Shown here: piece after piece, positions 1 through 8,875 of the stretch
Layout: every line of letters begins with the position of its first letter
Position numbering within the stretch: position 1 is the stretch's first letter
Source: Labrys sedimenti
Lineage (GTDB): Bacteria; Pseudomonadota; Alphaproteobacteria; Rhizobiales; Labraceae
Direction of reading: 5' to 3'
Length of the DNA: 64,000 nucleotides
NCBI RefSeq assembly: GCF_034424805.1
Contig: NZ_JAXOUF010000001.1
Location: forward strand, 248,001 to 312,000
Program-made: the position numbers and the translations under genes
Notes under the pieces: model-generated
Databases searched by the model: none
Seen by the model: the letters and a program-made list of their open reading frames with translations, nothing else
What the model was told of the DNA's origin: nothing

Positions 1-713
1 TCTCCCATGGCGATGCCCTGGCCGGCGGTGGCGGCGGCAAAGACGAGATTCATGTCGGAGAAGATCATGCCGCATTCGGCATTGGGGTTTTCGACATTGG
101 CGAGAGCCAGCCAGCGCGTCCAATCGTCGAAATCGCCCAGATGAAGCAGCGGCGCCCTCAGCACGTCCGAGGGCTCGTTGAGACCGCCGACCTTGTTGAG
201 CAAAGCCGGGCTGCACAGGGGTGTGAACTGGACCTCGCACAGCAACTCGACCGCCCGATTGGGCCAGTTGCCGTCGCCGAAGGTGATGAAGAGGTCGACA
301 TCGGGATTGGAGACGTCGTCGAGCCGCCGCGGTGTCACCACGCGCAGCGACACGTCCGGATACATGTCCTGGAATTCGGCGATGTGGGTGCAAAGCCAAA
401 GCGAGGCAAATCCGGGCGTGCAGCTCACCTGCAGCGTGCCGGCGACGCCCTTGTCGCCATATTGCAGCGAGGCGTCCCCGATGACGGTGAGGGCCTTGCG
501 CACCTCGTTGGCATAGTGGCGCCCGCGGGCGGTCAGCATCACGCCCTTGCCGTTGCGCTCCAGGAGGTCGAAGCCGAGATCGCGCTCGAGCAGGCGCAAT
601 TGATGGCTGACGGCGCTGCGGGTGAGAAAGAGCTCTTCGGCGGCGCGCCAGACGCTGCCGTGGCGGGCGAAGCTGTCGAGGGCACGCAGGGCCTGGGTAG
701 AGGGAATGCGCAA
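1..713 (-). CDS. LysR-type regulator, GcvA-like (3' end outside window)
   Basis: This is a transcription regulator of the LysR family, with an N-terminal winged helix-turn-helix (about residues 5-62, reading ALRALDSFARHGSVWRAAEE then LTRSAVSHQLRLLERDLG) followed by a periplasmic-binding-protein-like effector domain. About 237 residues are visible and the C-terminus lies outside the window. The start is taken as TTG at 713 because GGAG stands about ten bases upstream and the reading begins directly at the family's usual N-terminus; an in-frame ATG about 80 bases further upstream is possible but would add a non-homologous leader. It diverges from the amidohydrolase operon beginning at 854, so it is the likely regulator of that operon. 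The helix and the SPALL segment resemble GcvA/AmpR members. The effector is unknown. Confidence 0.85.
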   Translation of the reverse strand, partial: MRIPSTQALRALDSFARHGSVWRAAEELFLTRSAVSHQLRLLERDLGFDLLERNGKGVMLTARGRHYANEVRKALTVIGDASLQYGDKGVAGTLQVSCTPGFASLWLCTHIAEFQDMYPDVSLRVVTPRRLDDVSNPDVDLFITFGDGNWPNRAVELLCEVQFTPLCSPALLNKVGGLNEPSDVLRAPLLHLGDFDDWTRWLALANVENPNAECGMIFSDMNLVFAAATAGQGIAMG

Positions 714-853
714 AACGGGCTCCGGGATTCTCTCACCAGATTTCGGGCATGATTGCCTACAGGTGAATGGAATTTGTTCAAACAGGCAAAACATATCACT
801 TTTTGATAGCGATGTTCACCGCTTATCCTTCCCGTCAATCAGGGAGGTGGAAT

Positions 854-2422
854 GTGACCAGTTCAGCACAGCAGACGGCGCTTGCGCATGTCGATGCCAT
901 CGCCGGCGATCTGTCGACCTGGACCCGCACGATCTTCGATTTCGGCGAGACGGCCTGGCGCGAATATGAATCGGCACGCTGGTATGTCGACCTGCTGCGC
1001 CGGCATGGCTTTACCGTCGAGGAAGGCTCGGCCGGCATGCCGACGGCCTTCTGTGCGCACTGGACGGGCAAGACGGGCGGGCCTGTTATCGGCATGTATG
1101 CCGAATATGACGCGGTGCCCGGCAATTGCCAGGATGCGGCGACTGTCAAGCGCCCGCGGCCGGGGCTCAGCGAGCATGCCGGCGGCCATACCGATCCCCA
1201 TTCCGCGCTCGGCACCTCCAGCCTCGGCGGATTGCTGGCCACCAAGCAGGCGATGGAGCGTCACGGCCTTGCCGGCACGCTGCGCTTCACCGGCGAGCCG
1301 GCCGAGAAGGTGAGGGGCTCCAAGCCCCTCCATGCCGCCAAGGGCTATTATGACGGCCTCGACGGCATGCTCTCCTTCCATCCCTTCTACATGCTGCCGA
1401 TGTGCAACACGGTGCGCTGGGATACCCATTGCGGCGCCGCCTATTCGATGATCTACCGCTTCATCTGCGATGAGCCGGAGGCCTGGAACCGGGCGGCGGG
1501 CGCACCGATCCCGCAATCGCATTCGGCGGTGCGCGCGCCAGGCGCCAATGATGCGCTGATGATGATGTACATGGCCTCCAAGGCCCTGCGTGATTCCATG
1601 CTGACCCACCAGGGCGGCTGGTCGATCAGCGAGGCGATCCTTACGGCTGGCCAGGCGACGGCGGACAATCTTCCCGCGGGCCTGGCCGAGATCCAGTACA
1701 TGATGCGCATGCCGACCCTCGACATGGCGGAGCAGGCGACGGCCATGCTCGACCGCAATGCCGAGATGGCCGCTGGCATGACCGGTTGCCGTTATGAGCG
1801 GCACTGGGTGTGCAAGTCGCGCCCGGGCCTGGCCAACCATGCCATCGCCAATGTCGTCTGGGATGCGATGTCGACGGTGGGGGCTCCGCGCTGGGGCGAG
1901 GAGGCCTGCCGGCTTGCGCGTGAGATCCAGGTCAATCTCGGCCTGGAACCGATGGAAAAGCCCTTCCTTGCCGAATGCGAGCGCCTGATCGCCCCTGAGG
2001 AAGCCGAGGCGATCCTGCGGCGGGACCTGCCTCCCTCCCAGCTCAACTCGACCTCCGACGATTATACCGACATGAGCTGGCATGCCCCGACCGCCCGCTT
2101 CTACGTGGCCCGGCCGGCCCTCAGGGCTCCGGAAGGCTATACCTATCCGGGCTGGGTGATGAATGCGCTGGGCGGCATGCCTGCCACCATCGATCCGATG
2201 GTGACGACCGCTGCCAAGACGATCGCGCTCTCGGCCCTGCGCCTGATCGAGGACGAGGAGGCGCGTGCCACCGCCCGTCGTGAATTCGAGGAACGCACCG
2301 GCGGCGGCGTCGGCGGCTCCAATTGGATCCCACCGCTGGCCGATTATCCGCCGCCGATCGGCTTTCGCTGGCCTGAATATGTCACCACCGTTCGCGGGCG
2401 CGAATGGTGGATCCCCACCTGA
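854..2422 (+). CDS. M20-family amidohydrolase, AbgB-like
   Basis: This is a zinc-dependent amidohydrolase of peptidase family M20, closest in pattern to AbgB (p-aminobenzoyl-glutamate hydrolase subunit B). Visible signatures are GMYAEYDAVPG (about residues 80-90), HTDPHSALGTSSLGG (about 112-126) and TGEPAEKVRGSKP (about 146-158). With 522 residues it is a little longer than AbgB. The GTG start at 854 is preceded by GGGAGG at a good distance; a longer reading from 767 has no ribosome binding site and would extend the N-terminus without homology. It is the first gene of a three-gene plus-strand operon (to 4847) divergent from a LysR regulator. The amide substrate is not known; an N-acyl amino acid or guanidino-derived amide would suit its neighbour. 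Confidence 0.85.
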   Translation: MTSSAQQTALAHVDAIAGDLSTWTRTIFDFGETAWREYESARWYVDLLRRHGFTVEEGSAGMPTAFCAHWTGKTGGPVIGMYAEYDAVPGNCQDAATVKRPRPGLSEHAGGHTDPHSALGTSSLGGLLATKQAMERHGLAGTLRFTGEPAEKVRGSKPLHAAKGYYDGLDGMLSFHPFYMLPMCNTVRWDTHCGAAYSMIYRFICDEPEAWNRAAGAPIPQSHSAVRAPGANDALMMMYMASKALRDSMLTHQGGWSISEAILTAGQATADNLPAGLAEIQYMMRMPTLDMAEQATAMLDRNAEMAAGMTGCRYERHWVCKSRPGLANHAIANVVWDAMSTVGAPRWGEEACRLAREIQVNLGLEPMEKPFLAECERLIAPEEAEAILRRDLPPSQLNSTSDDYTDMSWHAPTARFYVARPALRAPEGYTYPGWVMNALGGMPATIDPMVTTAAKTIALSALRLIEDEEARATARREFEERTGGGVGGSNWIPPLADYPPPIGFRWPEYVTTVRGREWWIPT

Positions 2423-2439
2423 TGAAAAGGGAAACGACC

Positions 2440-3372
2440 ATGAACCGCATTGAACAGATCCATGTCGACGATGCCTTCACCCTGCGTCGCCGGAATCTCG
2501 CCGGCGGCACCAAGCCGCTCAAGCATTGGGGCTTTCGCAACGAGACCGACCGCCTGACCGACGTTCTGCTCGGCTCTCCGGCCTATCTGAGGCACATGGC
2601 CACCAGTTCCCTGTCGCGCAAGCATCTGCGCGAGGCGCCCTGCAACATCCAGACGGCGCAGGCCCAGCACAAGGAACTCGCCTCGGCCTATGAGCATTTC
2701 GGCGTCAACATTCACTGGCTGGAGCCGGAAGTCGAATTGCCGATGCAGGTCTATACGCGCGATTCCAGCGTGATGACCCCCTATGGCGTCGTCATCACCG
2801 CCATGGCCAATTGGTGGCGCCGCGGCGAGAACTACGCGGCCATTCGCGCCTATGAGAAGATGGGCATACCGATCTACGACATGGTGACCGCGGGCACCTT
2901 CGAGGGCGGTGATTTCAACGTCATCGAAGAAGGTTGCGTGCTGATCGGCTGCGGGGGTGCCCGCACCCAGGAGGAGGGCGCCCGCCAGGTTGCGGACTGG
3001 TTCGAGAAGGAAGGCTGGGAGGTCCGGCTCGCCTTCATCGACGAATATTACGTCCATATCGACCTGATGGTGGTGCCGATCGCGCCGAAGCTGACGGCAG
3101 TGTGCCTGGCTTGCACGGAACAGGGTATCGTCGACTGGCTCAAGGCCAAGGGCCACGAGATCATCGACGTGCCATTCCAGGATACGATGGCGCTCGGCTG
3201 CAACTTCATGTCGCTGGGCAATGACCGCATCATCGCACCCACGGCGAGCAAGAGCCTGATCGGCCAGCTCAAGGCACGCGGATTCGAGGTTGCGGCCGTC
3301 GATACCGGCGAGATATCCAAGACGGGCGGCGGTATTCACTGCATGGCGCAGGCCCTGCGCCGCGCGGCCTGA
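2440..3372 (+). CDS. DDAH / arginine-deiminase-superfamily hydrolase
   Basis: This is a guanidine-modifying enzyme of the pentein fold, resembling dimethylarginine dimethylaminohydrolase and related amidinohydrolases. The sequence keeps the YTRD substrate motif (about residues 104-108), FEGGD (154-158), the catalytic histidine in YYVHID (about 206) and the nucleophilic cysteine in GGGIHC (about 301), so it should be active. It has 310 residues, normal for the group. Three in-frame ATGs exist (2404, 2422, 2440); 2440 is chosen because AAGGGA lies just upstream. It follows the amidohydrolase by 17 bases and precedes the FAD dehydrogenase by 32 bases, which indicates one transcript. The exact guanidino or amidino substrate cannot be read from sequence. 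Confidence 0.87.
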   Translation: MNRIEQIHVDDAFTLRRRNLAGGTKPLKHWGFRNETDRLTDVLLGSPAYLRHMATSSLSRKHLREAPCNIQTAQAQHKELASAYEHFGVNIHWLEPEVELPMQVYTRDSSVMTPYGVVITAMANWWRRGENYAAIRAYEKMGIPIYDMVTAGTFEGGDFNVIEEGCVLIGCGGARTQEEGARQVADWFEKEGWEVRLAFIDEYYVHIDLMVVPIAPKLTAVCLACTEQGIVDWLKAKGHEIIDVPFQDTMALGCNFMSLGNDRIIAPTASKSLIGQLKARGFEVAAVDTGEISKTGGGIHCMAQALRRAA

Positions 3373-3404
3373 GCGCTCACGGCCAAAGACAATGAGGTAA
3401 GGCG

Positions 3405-4847
3405 ATGATCGAGCAGGAAAACAGGCTTCCAGCGGATTTCCTGTCCGATCTCGCCTCGGCAGTTGGTGTCGCCAATATCCGCACGGGCGCAGCGATCGCC
3501 GAGCTCGATCCAGGCGAGGAGCCCGACAATCTCGGCGCTTCCGCCGTCGTCTCGCCGGCGACGACAGGGGAAGTCGCCGCGGTCGTGCGCCTGTGCGTCC
3601 GTGACGGCGTCTCGATGGTGCCGCAGGGCGGGCGCACCGGCCTCGTCGGCGGCGGCATCTCGACGGCGGGACAGCTGGTGATATCGACCCGCCGCCTGAA
3701 CCGGATCGAGCGGCTCGATGCCGATGAGCGCGTGGCGGTGGTGGAGGCCGGCTGCACGCTGCAGACCCTGCAGGAGGCCGCCTTCGTCCATCGCCTCGAA
3801 CCTGGCATCGACCTGCCGGCACGAGGATCGGCCACCATCGGCGGCATGATCTCCACCAATGCCGGGGGCATCATGGCCTTCCGCAACGGCGTGATGCGCC
3901 ACCGCATCCTCGGCCTGGAAGCGGTGCTGCCGGATGGTTCCGTCTATTCCGATCTCACCCGGGTGGTGAAGAATTCGGCAGGCTATGATCTCAAGCACCT
4001 GCTGATCGGGGCCGAGGGAACGCTCGGCATCGTCACCAGGGTCGCGATCAAGCTGGACGCCGTACCGCCGGCGCACGCCGTGGCCCTGTTCGGTTTCGAC
4101 TCGGTGCCCGCGGCGCTTGCCGCCATCCGGCGCGCCCTCGACGCGCGGGTTGGCGAATTGCGCGCGGCTGAGGCGATGTGGGCCGATTATTTCCGCTATG
4201 CCGCCCGCCACTTCGGCTGGTCGGCGCCCGATTTCTCCATGGAGCACCAGATCTATCTCATTCTCTCTCTGGGGGGCGCCGACGAAGCCGCTCTCCAGGA
4301 AGAACTGGCGGCCATCTATGAGGAAATGCTGGAAAGCCATCCCGAGACCAGCGCCGTCTTGGCCAGCTCGCTGGCGCAGGAGCAGGCGATCTGGCGGCTG
4401 CGCGAGGAATCGGCCGTCATCTATGTCGACCATCCCAATTCACCCAGCTTCGACGTCTCGCTACCCTTGTCGCAAGTGGACGACTATGTGCGCGCCAGTA
4501 TCGCCGGCCTTGCTGGCGTCTCGCCGGGGCTCGCTCCCTTCGTCTTCGGCCATCTGGGCGATGGCAACCTCCATATCATGCTTAACCGGGCGGAAGACGC
4601 GCTGACGGCGGACGACATCGCCGGCGTGGAAGCGGTGCTTTATGGCGGCATCCGCCAGCGCGGCGGCTCGTTTTCGGCCGAGCACGGCGTCGGTTCCAAG
4701 CGCATCCATGCCCTCTATGCCACGGCGGATCCGGTCAAGCTCGGCTTGATGCAGGCGATCAAGGCGATGGTCGATCCGGCTGACCTCATGAATCCCGGCA
4801 AGGTAATCGATCCGTCTCGTCTGCCCGAAACCAAGCATTCGAGCTGA
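3405..4847 (+). CDS. FAD-linked D-2-hydroxyacid dehydrogenase (GlcD/D2HGDH type)
   Basis: This is a flavoprotein oxidising a D-2-hydroxyacid. The N-terminal half is a PCMH-type FAD-binding domain with PQGGRTGLVGG (about residues 73-83), GSATIGGMISTNAGG (about 143-157) and GYDLKHLLIGAEGTLGI (about 192-208). The C-terminal half is the FAD-oxidase C domain with GHLGDGNLHI and FSAEHGVG, the metal and substrate motifs of the GlcD/D2HGDH/D-lactate dehydrogenase group. It has 480 residues and looks complete. It is the last gene of the operon starting at 854. Its likely role is to oxidise a hydroxyacid released from the compound processed by the two upstream hydrolases. That pathway is an inference. 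Confidence 0.88.
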   Translation: MIEQENRLPADFLSDLASAVGVANIRTGAAIAELDPGEEPDNLGASAVVSPATTGEVAAVVRLCVRDGVSMVPQGGRTGLVGGGISTAGQLVISTRRLNRIERLDADERVAVVEAGCTLQTLQEAAFVHRLEPGIDLPARGSATIGGMISTNAGGIMAFRNGVMRHRILGLEAVLPDGSVYSDLTRVVKNSAGYDLKHLLIGAEGTLGIVTRVAIKLDAVPPAHAVALFGFDSVPAALAAIRRALDARVGELRAAEAMWADYFRYAARHFGWSAPDFSMEHQIYLILSLGGADEAALQEELAAIYEEMLESHPETSAVLASSLAQEQAIWRLREESAVIYVDHPNSPSFDVSLPLSQVDDYVRASIAGLAGVSPGLAPFVFGHLGDGNLHIMLNRAEDALTADDIAGVEAVLYGGIRQRGGSFSAEHGVGSKRIHALYATADPVKLGLMQAIKAMVDPADLMNPGKVIDPSRLPETKHSS

Positions 4848-5169
4848 TACGGCCTGTGCGGGGAAGATGCCATCGATGGCGAATGCAGACAGCTTCGCGC
4901 CGCTGCCGGGATGCGGCTGTTGCCGCTCCGGCCCAGTATAACGCCTACCTCATCCGAATAGGGCATTGCTTCTTTCGTCGAAAGAATTCACTGTCCGAAA
5001 TCGTCATTTGTGGAAATCAGCTTCGGGTGAAAAAGCCAGCCCCCTTCTTTCGGAGGAGTTTTTGCTAGACTCGGGCGGCCCAGTATCGGCAAGATCGATT
5101 CCAGCTACAGACGGGTAGAACGAAGACGCCGGGTTCCGCAGCAGACCAACGGAATACTTGGAGAGACCT
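4848..5169. other. Intergenic, no gene seen
   Basis: This 322-base stretch separates the catabolic operon from a small membrane-protein gene. No coding frame with codon usage like the neighbours was found on either strand. It presumably holds the operon's 3' untranslated end and the promoter of the next gene, but no convincing promoter or terminator was identified. Confidence 0.5.
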
Positions 5170-5472
5170 ATGTTCGTGATCTGGCCTGTCATCGTCGCGA
5201 TGGTGCTGGGCACCCTGTGCGGGACCTTTGTCCCGGTACTGGCTTTCACGATCATCGCCTTGATCGCTTCGATCGGCAGCGCGGTCATCATCTGGATGGC
5301 GGGTTTTGGCCTGGGGACCGCCCTGATCGATATGGTGGCCATCGCCGTCGCACTGCAGGTCGGCTATGTCCTCGGGATCCTGATCTCGCTCGCGGTGAGC
5401 AAGCTGGCTCCGAAGTTGCGGCCGGGCGTGGTGCGACGCTACGAGCACGAACACGATTCAAGCCGGCCTTGA
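5170..5472 (+). CDS. Small integral membrane protein
   Basis: This is a 100-residue hydrophobic protein that I do not recognise. It begins at MFVIWPVIVAMVLG and has about three closely packed hydrophobic helices (roughly residues 3-25, 27-47 and 52-78), followed by a short charged tail rich in R, H, E and D that probably lies in the cytoplasm. The ATG at 5170 is preceded by GGAGAG at six bases, a good ribosome binding site; a TTG four codons upstream lies within that site and is less likely. It stands alone between the FAD dehydrogenase and a dispersed repeat. No function can be assigned. Confidence 0.7.
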   Translation: MFVIWPVIVAMVLGTLCGTFVPVLAFTIIALIASIGSAVIIWMAGFGLGTALIDMVAIAVALQVGYVLGILISLAVSKLAPKLRPGVVRRYEHEHDSSRP

Positions 5473-5493
5473 GAGCCTGCCCGCACCGTCGGC

Positions 5494-5598
5494 GCTAAAG
5501 CAAAGTGCGTTTGGACGGAACGCTGCATTGCTCTAACTCTTTGATTAGACGCGTCTTTGCGATTCCTGGTGAATTCACCAAATCGCAAAACGCTTTAG
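5494..5598 (+). repeat. Dispersed ~100-bp repeat, copy A (RIME-like)
   Basis: An element running from GCAAAGTGCGTTTGGACGG through CTAACTCTTTGATTAGACGC and TCTTTGCGATTC to AAATCGCAAAACGCTTTAG. The outer ends are imperfectly complementary (AAAGCAAAGTGCG against CGCAAAACGCTTT). The same layout recurs at 56273-56374, in reverse orientation at 61872-61971, and in degraded form at 62833-62980. It lies between convergent genes. Confidence 0.8.
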
Positions 5599-5611
5599 GG
5601 AACGTGCCGGG

Positions 5612-6451
5612 TCAATTCTGCGACTGACGCTGCGCCTGGGGGCGCTCTCCCTTTTCGCCGATATCGACGCTGACCTCCAGGCTTTCGCCCTCGCCGCCGT
5701 AATGGGCGCCCCGTACCGGTGCGGCGCCCAGATAGTCCAGGCCGACAGCGACTCGGATGTGATGGACGGTCGGACAGACCGACAGTGCCGGGTCGAAACC
5801 GACCCAGCCCAGGCCCTCGATATAGGACTCGGCCCAGGCATGGGTGGCATTGCCTTGCTGCGTCGGCGGCTGCCATAGCAATCCGCTGACATAGCGAGCC
5901 GGGAGGCTGAGCGTACGGGCGCAGGCGATGAAGAGATGGCTGACGTCCTGCGCGACGCCGCTGCGGGCAGCGAACGCCTGCGTCAGGCCGGCTGCCGGCT
6001 GCTTTGGATCGGGATTGACCTCGACACGCTCATGAATCGCCTGCATCAGGGCGTGGCAGACGGCGAGGCCGCCTTCCGCCGCCCCGGCACTCCGGCGGGC
6101 GAAGTCCTGGATCGAGGCGTCGGCCTGGGTGAGATCGGTATCGCGCAGATAGAGGGCGACGGGGAAACGTTCGACGACGCCGTGCAGCACGCCGGCATTG
6201 TCATGGGTCTCCACTTCGCCTTCCACGCGCACCCGCAGGCTTTCGATGCTGCCGATCGCCGTGAAGGCGTGGCTGATATTGCCGAAGGCATCCTCGGACT
6301 GGCTCAGCCTGACATCTTGATCCACGTCGATGCGCCAGCGCACCACATGCTGGCCATTATGCGAGCGCGGGGTCAGCCGCAGGGTCTGGATCACGGATTT
6401 GGCCGGCCGCTCGTAGCGATAGACGGTTTCGTGGGCAACGCAGATGCGCAT
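5612..6451 (-). CDS. Transglutaminase-like protein lacking the catalytic Cys
   Basis: This is a member of the bacterial transglutaminase-like family with the usual N-terminal beta domain (about residues 1-100) and the papain-like core after it. The catalytic histidine (THAWAE, H204) and aspartate (GFDP, D220) are present. The usual GVCQD motif reads GVAQD, so residue 167 is alanine (codon GCG at 5953-5951). If the gene is read correctly the protein cannot act as a classical thiol transglutaminase or protease. It has 279 residues and starts seven bases after the alpha-E gene, with the ATP-grasp gene before that; comparative genomics has linked these three families to a predicted peptide-ligation or modification system. 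Its role may be binding rather than catalysis. Confidence 0.85.
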   Translation of the reverse strand: MRICVAHETVYRYERPAKSVIQTLRLTPRSHNGQHVVRWRIDVDQDVRLSQSEDAFGNISHAFTAIGSIESLRVRVEGEVETHDNAGVLHGVVERFPVALYLRDTDLTQADASIQDFARRSAGAAEGGLAVCHALMQAIHERVEVNPDPKQPAAGLTQAFAARSGVAQDVSHLFIACARTLSLPARYVSGLLWQPPTQQGNATHAWAESYIEGLGWVGFDPALSVCPTVHHIRVAVGLDYLGAAPVRGAHYGGEGESLEVSVDIGEKGERPQAQRQSQN

Positions 6452-6458
6452 GGTTTCG

Positions 6459-7400
6459 TCAGATCAGATATTGCTCGGCAATCGCCGTGCTCAGATTGTT
6501 GTTGTCGGTGATGAAATCGGTGATGAAATCATGCAACCCGGACTGGAAAACCTCGTCGATGCTCAAATTCTGCAGGCGCGACTGGGTAACACGGGCCAGG
6601 CGCTGGGCGGGGCCTTGCCGGCCATAGACCTGAGCGAGTTGATCGAGATTCCCATTCAGGTTCTCATAGCATGAAGCAAGCGAACGCGGCATCTGTGTGT
6701 TCAGGATCAGGAGATCGGCGACCAGCCATGGCTTGAGGCTTTCCTTGTAGACCCAGTGATAGGCGGTCAGGGCGGAGACGGCGCGCAGGATGGCCGTCCA
6801 CTGGAAATAGTCGAGACTGCCGCCGACGCTCTCCGAAGGCGGCAGCAGCACGTGATATTTGACGTCGAGAATGCGGGCCGTGTTGTCGGCCCGCTCGAGG
6901 AACAGGCCGAGCCGTGCGAAGGCATAGGCATCGTTGCGCAGCATGGTGCGGTAGGCCGAGCCGTCGAACATCAGGGAGACGCCCTTGACCCATTCGAGGA
7001 AGCGGGAGATTTCCTCGCGGCTCATCCGGGCAGAGTCATAGCGCTTGAGCTGGAGCCAGGCGTCGTTGATGGTCGACCACATCTCCGCCGTGAGGGCGGT
7101 GCGCACGCCGCGGGCGTTGGTACGTGCCATCTCGAAGCAGTTGCGGATCGAGGAGGGGTTCTCGGCGGAAAAGGCCAGGAACTCTGTGACCGTCCGCTCA
7201 TTGGCCTCCTCATAGGCGGCAAAGAAGGCCGGGCCGCATCCGGCTGTCTCTACCGCGCTCTCCCATTCCGTGGTCAGGCCGCCATAGGAGGCCGGCAGGG
7301 ACGACAGGCGGTAGGCCGCGTCGAGGATGCGGGCGAGATATTCGGCCCGTTCGACATAGCGGGCCAGCCAGAACAGGTTATCGGCGGTACGCGACAGCAT
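6459..7400 (-). CDS. Alpha-E domain protein (DUF403)
   Basis: This 313-residue, mostly helical protein belongs to the alpha-E family, starting with the typical MLSRTADNLFWLARYVERAE. It has conserved ARENARGVR-like text (ARTNARGVRTAL) and a LERADNTARILD segment. The family has no proven enzymatic activity; it is nearly always encoded beside a circularly permuted ATP-grasp ligase and a transglutaminase-like protein, as here, and is thought to assist the ligase. It lies between those two genes on the minus strand, 59 bases after the ATP-grasp gene and seven before the transglutaminase gene, which indicates a single operon. Confidence 0.9.
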   Translation of the reverse strand: MLSRTADNLFWLARYVERAEYLARILDAAYRLSSLPASYGGLTTEWESAVETAGCGPAFFAAYEEANERTVTEFLAFSAENPSSIRNCFEMARTNARGVRTALTAEMWSTINDAWLQLKRYDSARMSREEISRFLEWVKGVSLMFDGSAYRTMLRNDAYAFARLGLFLERADNTARILDVKYHVLLPPSESVGGSLDYFQWTAILRAVSALTAYHWVYKESLKPWLVADLLILNTQMPRSLASCYENLNGNLDQLAQVYGRQGPAQRLARVTQSRLQNLSIDEVFQSGLHDFITDFITDNNNLSTAIAEQYLI

Positions 7401-7459
7401 GCGTCAATGTCCGGGCGAGAGGAAGCAGGAGAGCGGCTGCGGGGCGTTCGGGGCTGATA

Positions 7460-8875
7460 TCATCGATCCAGGACCCAGGTATCCTTGGTGCCGCCCCCCT
7501 GGCTGGAGTTCACCACCAGAGAGCCTTGCTTCAGTGCGACGCGGGTCAGGCCACCCGGCACGATGCGGACCTTGTCCGAACCAGTGAGGACGAAGGGCCT
7601 GAGGTCGACATGGCGGGGCGCGATGCCCTCCTCGACATAGCAGGGACAGGTCGAGAGGGCCAAGGTCGGCTGGGCGATATAGCCGAAGGGCTGGGCCTTC
7701 AGCTTGGCCCTGAAGTCGGCGATCTCGGCCTTGCTGGCATGCGGGCCGATCAGCATGCCGTAGCCGCCGGATCCCGAGACCTCCTTGATCACCAGGCTTT
7801 CGAGATTGTCGAGCACATAGGCGAGGGCCTCCGGCTCGCGGCAGCGATGCGTCGGAACATTCTGCAGGATCGGCTCCTCGCCGAGGAAGAACCGCACGAT
7901 GTCGGGCATGTAGGAATAGACGGCCTTGTCGTCGGCAACGCCGGTGCCGACGGCATTGGTCAGCGTGACATTGCCGGCACGATAGGCTGTCATCAGGCCG
8001 GGAACGCCGAGCGCGGAATCCGGCCGGAAGGCGAGGGGATCGAGGAAGTCGTCGTCGATGCGCCGATAGATCACGTCGACCCGGCGAGGCCCCTGCGTGG
8101 TGCGCATATAGACGATTTCGTCGCGCACGAAGAGGTCGCGTCCCTCGACGATCTCGATGCCGAGGCGATCGGCCAGGAAGGAGTGCTCGTAATAGGCCGA
8201 ATTATACATGCCGGGCGTCAGCAGGACCACGACCGGATCGCGCGAGGCCGAGCGGGGGGCGATCGAGCGCAGGGTGGCGAGCAGTTCATCCGTGTAGTTC
8301 TCGACCGGCGCGATGCGATGGCGCGCCACCACCTCCGGGAACAGGCGCATGGTCACTTCGCGGTTCTCCAGCATGTAGGAGACGCCGGAGGGGGTGCGGG
8401 CATTGTCTTCGAGCACGTAGAAGGTATCGGCGTCGACCCGCACGATGTCGATGCCGGCTATATGGACATAGACGTCGTGCGGCACGCTCTGGCCCGCCAT
8501 CTCAGGGCGGAAGGCCGGGTTGTTGAAGATCAGGTCCTCCGGCACCACGCCGGCGCGGACCACTTCGCGTTTGCCGTAGACGTCCTTGATATACATGTTC
8601 AGCGCACGCACGCGCTGTTCGAGGCCGCTCTTGAGCGTATTCCACTCCTGGGCTGCCAGGATGCGCGGGATGATGTCGAAGGGGATCAGGCGCTCGGCGC
8701 CATCCTTGTCGCCATAGACGGCGAAAGTGATGCCGATGCGCCGGAACAGCAACTCGGCCTCGTTGCGTCGGTGGGTCAGCAATTCCTTGGGGGCCGTGGA
8801 GAGCCATTGCGCGAGATCGGCATAGGCGGGACGTATCGTGCCGTCGCTCAGGGTCATCTCGTCGAACGCCGCCAT
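7460..8875 (-). CDS. Circularly permuted ATP-grasp protein (DUF404/DUF407)
   Basis: This 471-residue protein belongs to the circularly permuted type 2 ATP-grasp family, predicted to form peptide or amide bonds using ATP. Diagnostic segments include GITFAVYGDKDG, RVDADTFYVLEDNARTPSGV, LLTPGMYNSAYYEH, LVIKEVSGSGGYGMLIGP and the C-terminal RVALKQGSLVVNSSQGGGTK. The ATG at 8875 follows GGAGGG at a proper distance; a longer frame up to 9061 has no homology in its first 62 codons. It is the first gene of the minus-strand operon with alpha-E and transglutaminase-like proteins. The peptide or small-molecule acceptor is unknown. Confidence 0.9.
   Translation of the reverse strand: MAAFDEMTLSDGTIRPAYADLAQWLSTAPKELLTHRRNEAELLFRRIGITFAVYGDKDGAERLIPFDIIPRILAAQEWNTLKSGLEQRVRALNMYIKDVYGKREVVRAGVVPEDLIFNNPAFRPEMAGQSVPHDVYVHIAGIDIVRVDADTFYVLEDNARTPSGVSYMLENREVTMRLFPEVVARHRIAPVENYTDELLATLRSIAPRSASRDPVVVLLTPGMYNSAYYEHSFLADRLGIEIVEGRDLFVRDEIVYMRTTQGPRRVDVIYRRIDDDFLDPLAFRPDSALGVPGLMTAYRAGNVTLTNAVGTGVADDKAVYSYMPDIVRFFLGEEPILQNVPTHRCREPEALAYVLDNLESLVIKEVSGSGGYGMLIGPHASKAEIADFRAKLKAQPFGYIAQPTLALSTCPCYVEEGIAPRHVDLRPFVLTGSDKVRIVPGGLTRVALKQGSLVVNSSQGGGTKDTWVLDR

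Noticed and set aside
863..2083. Long minus-strand open frame opposite the M20 amidohydrolase
   Set aside because: It is antisense to a clear gene, has the Arg/Gly/His-rich text of GC-rich shadow frames, and no start signal.
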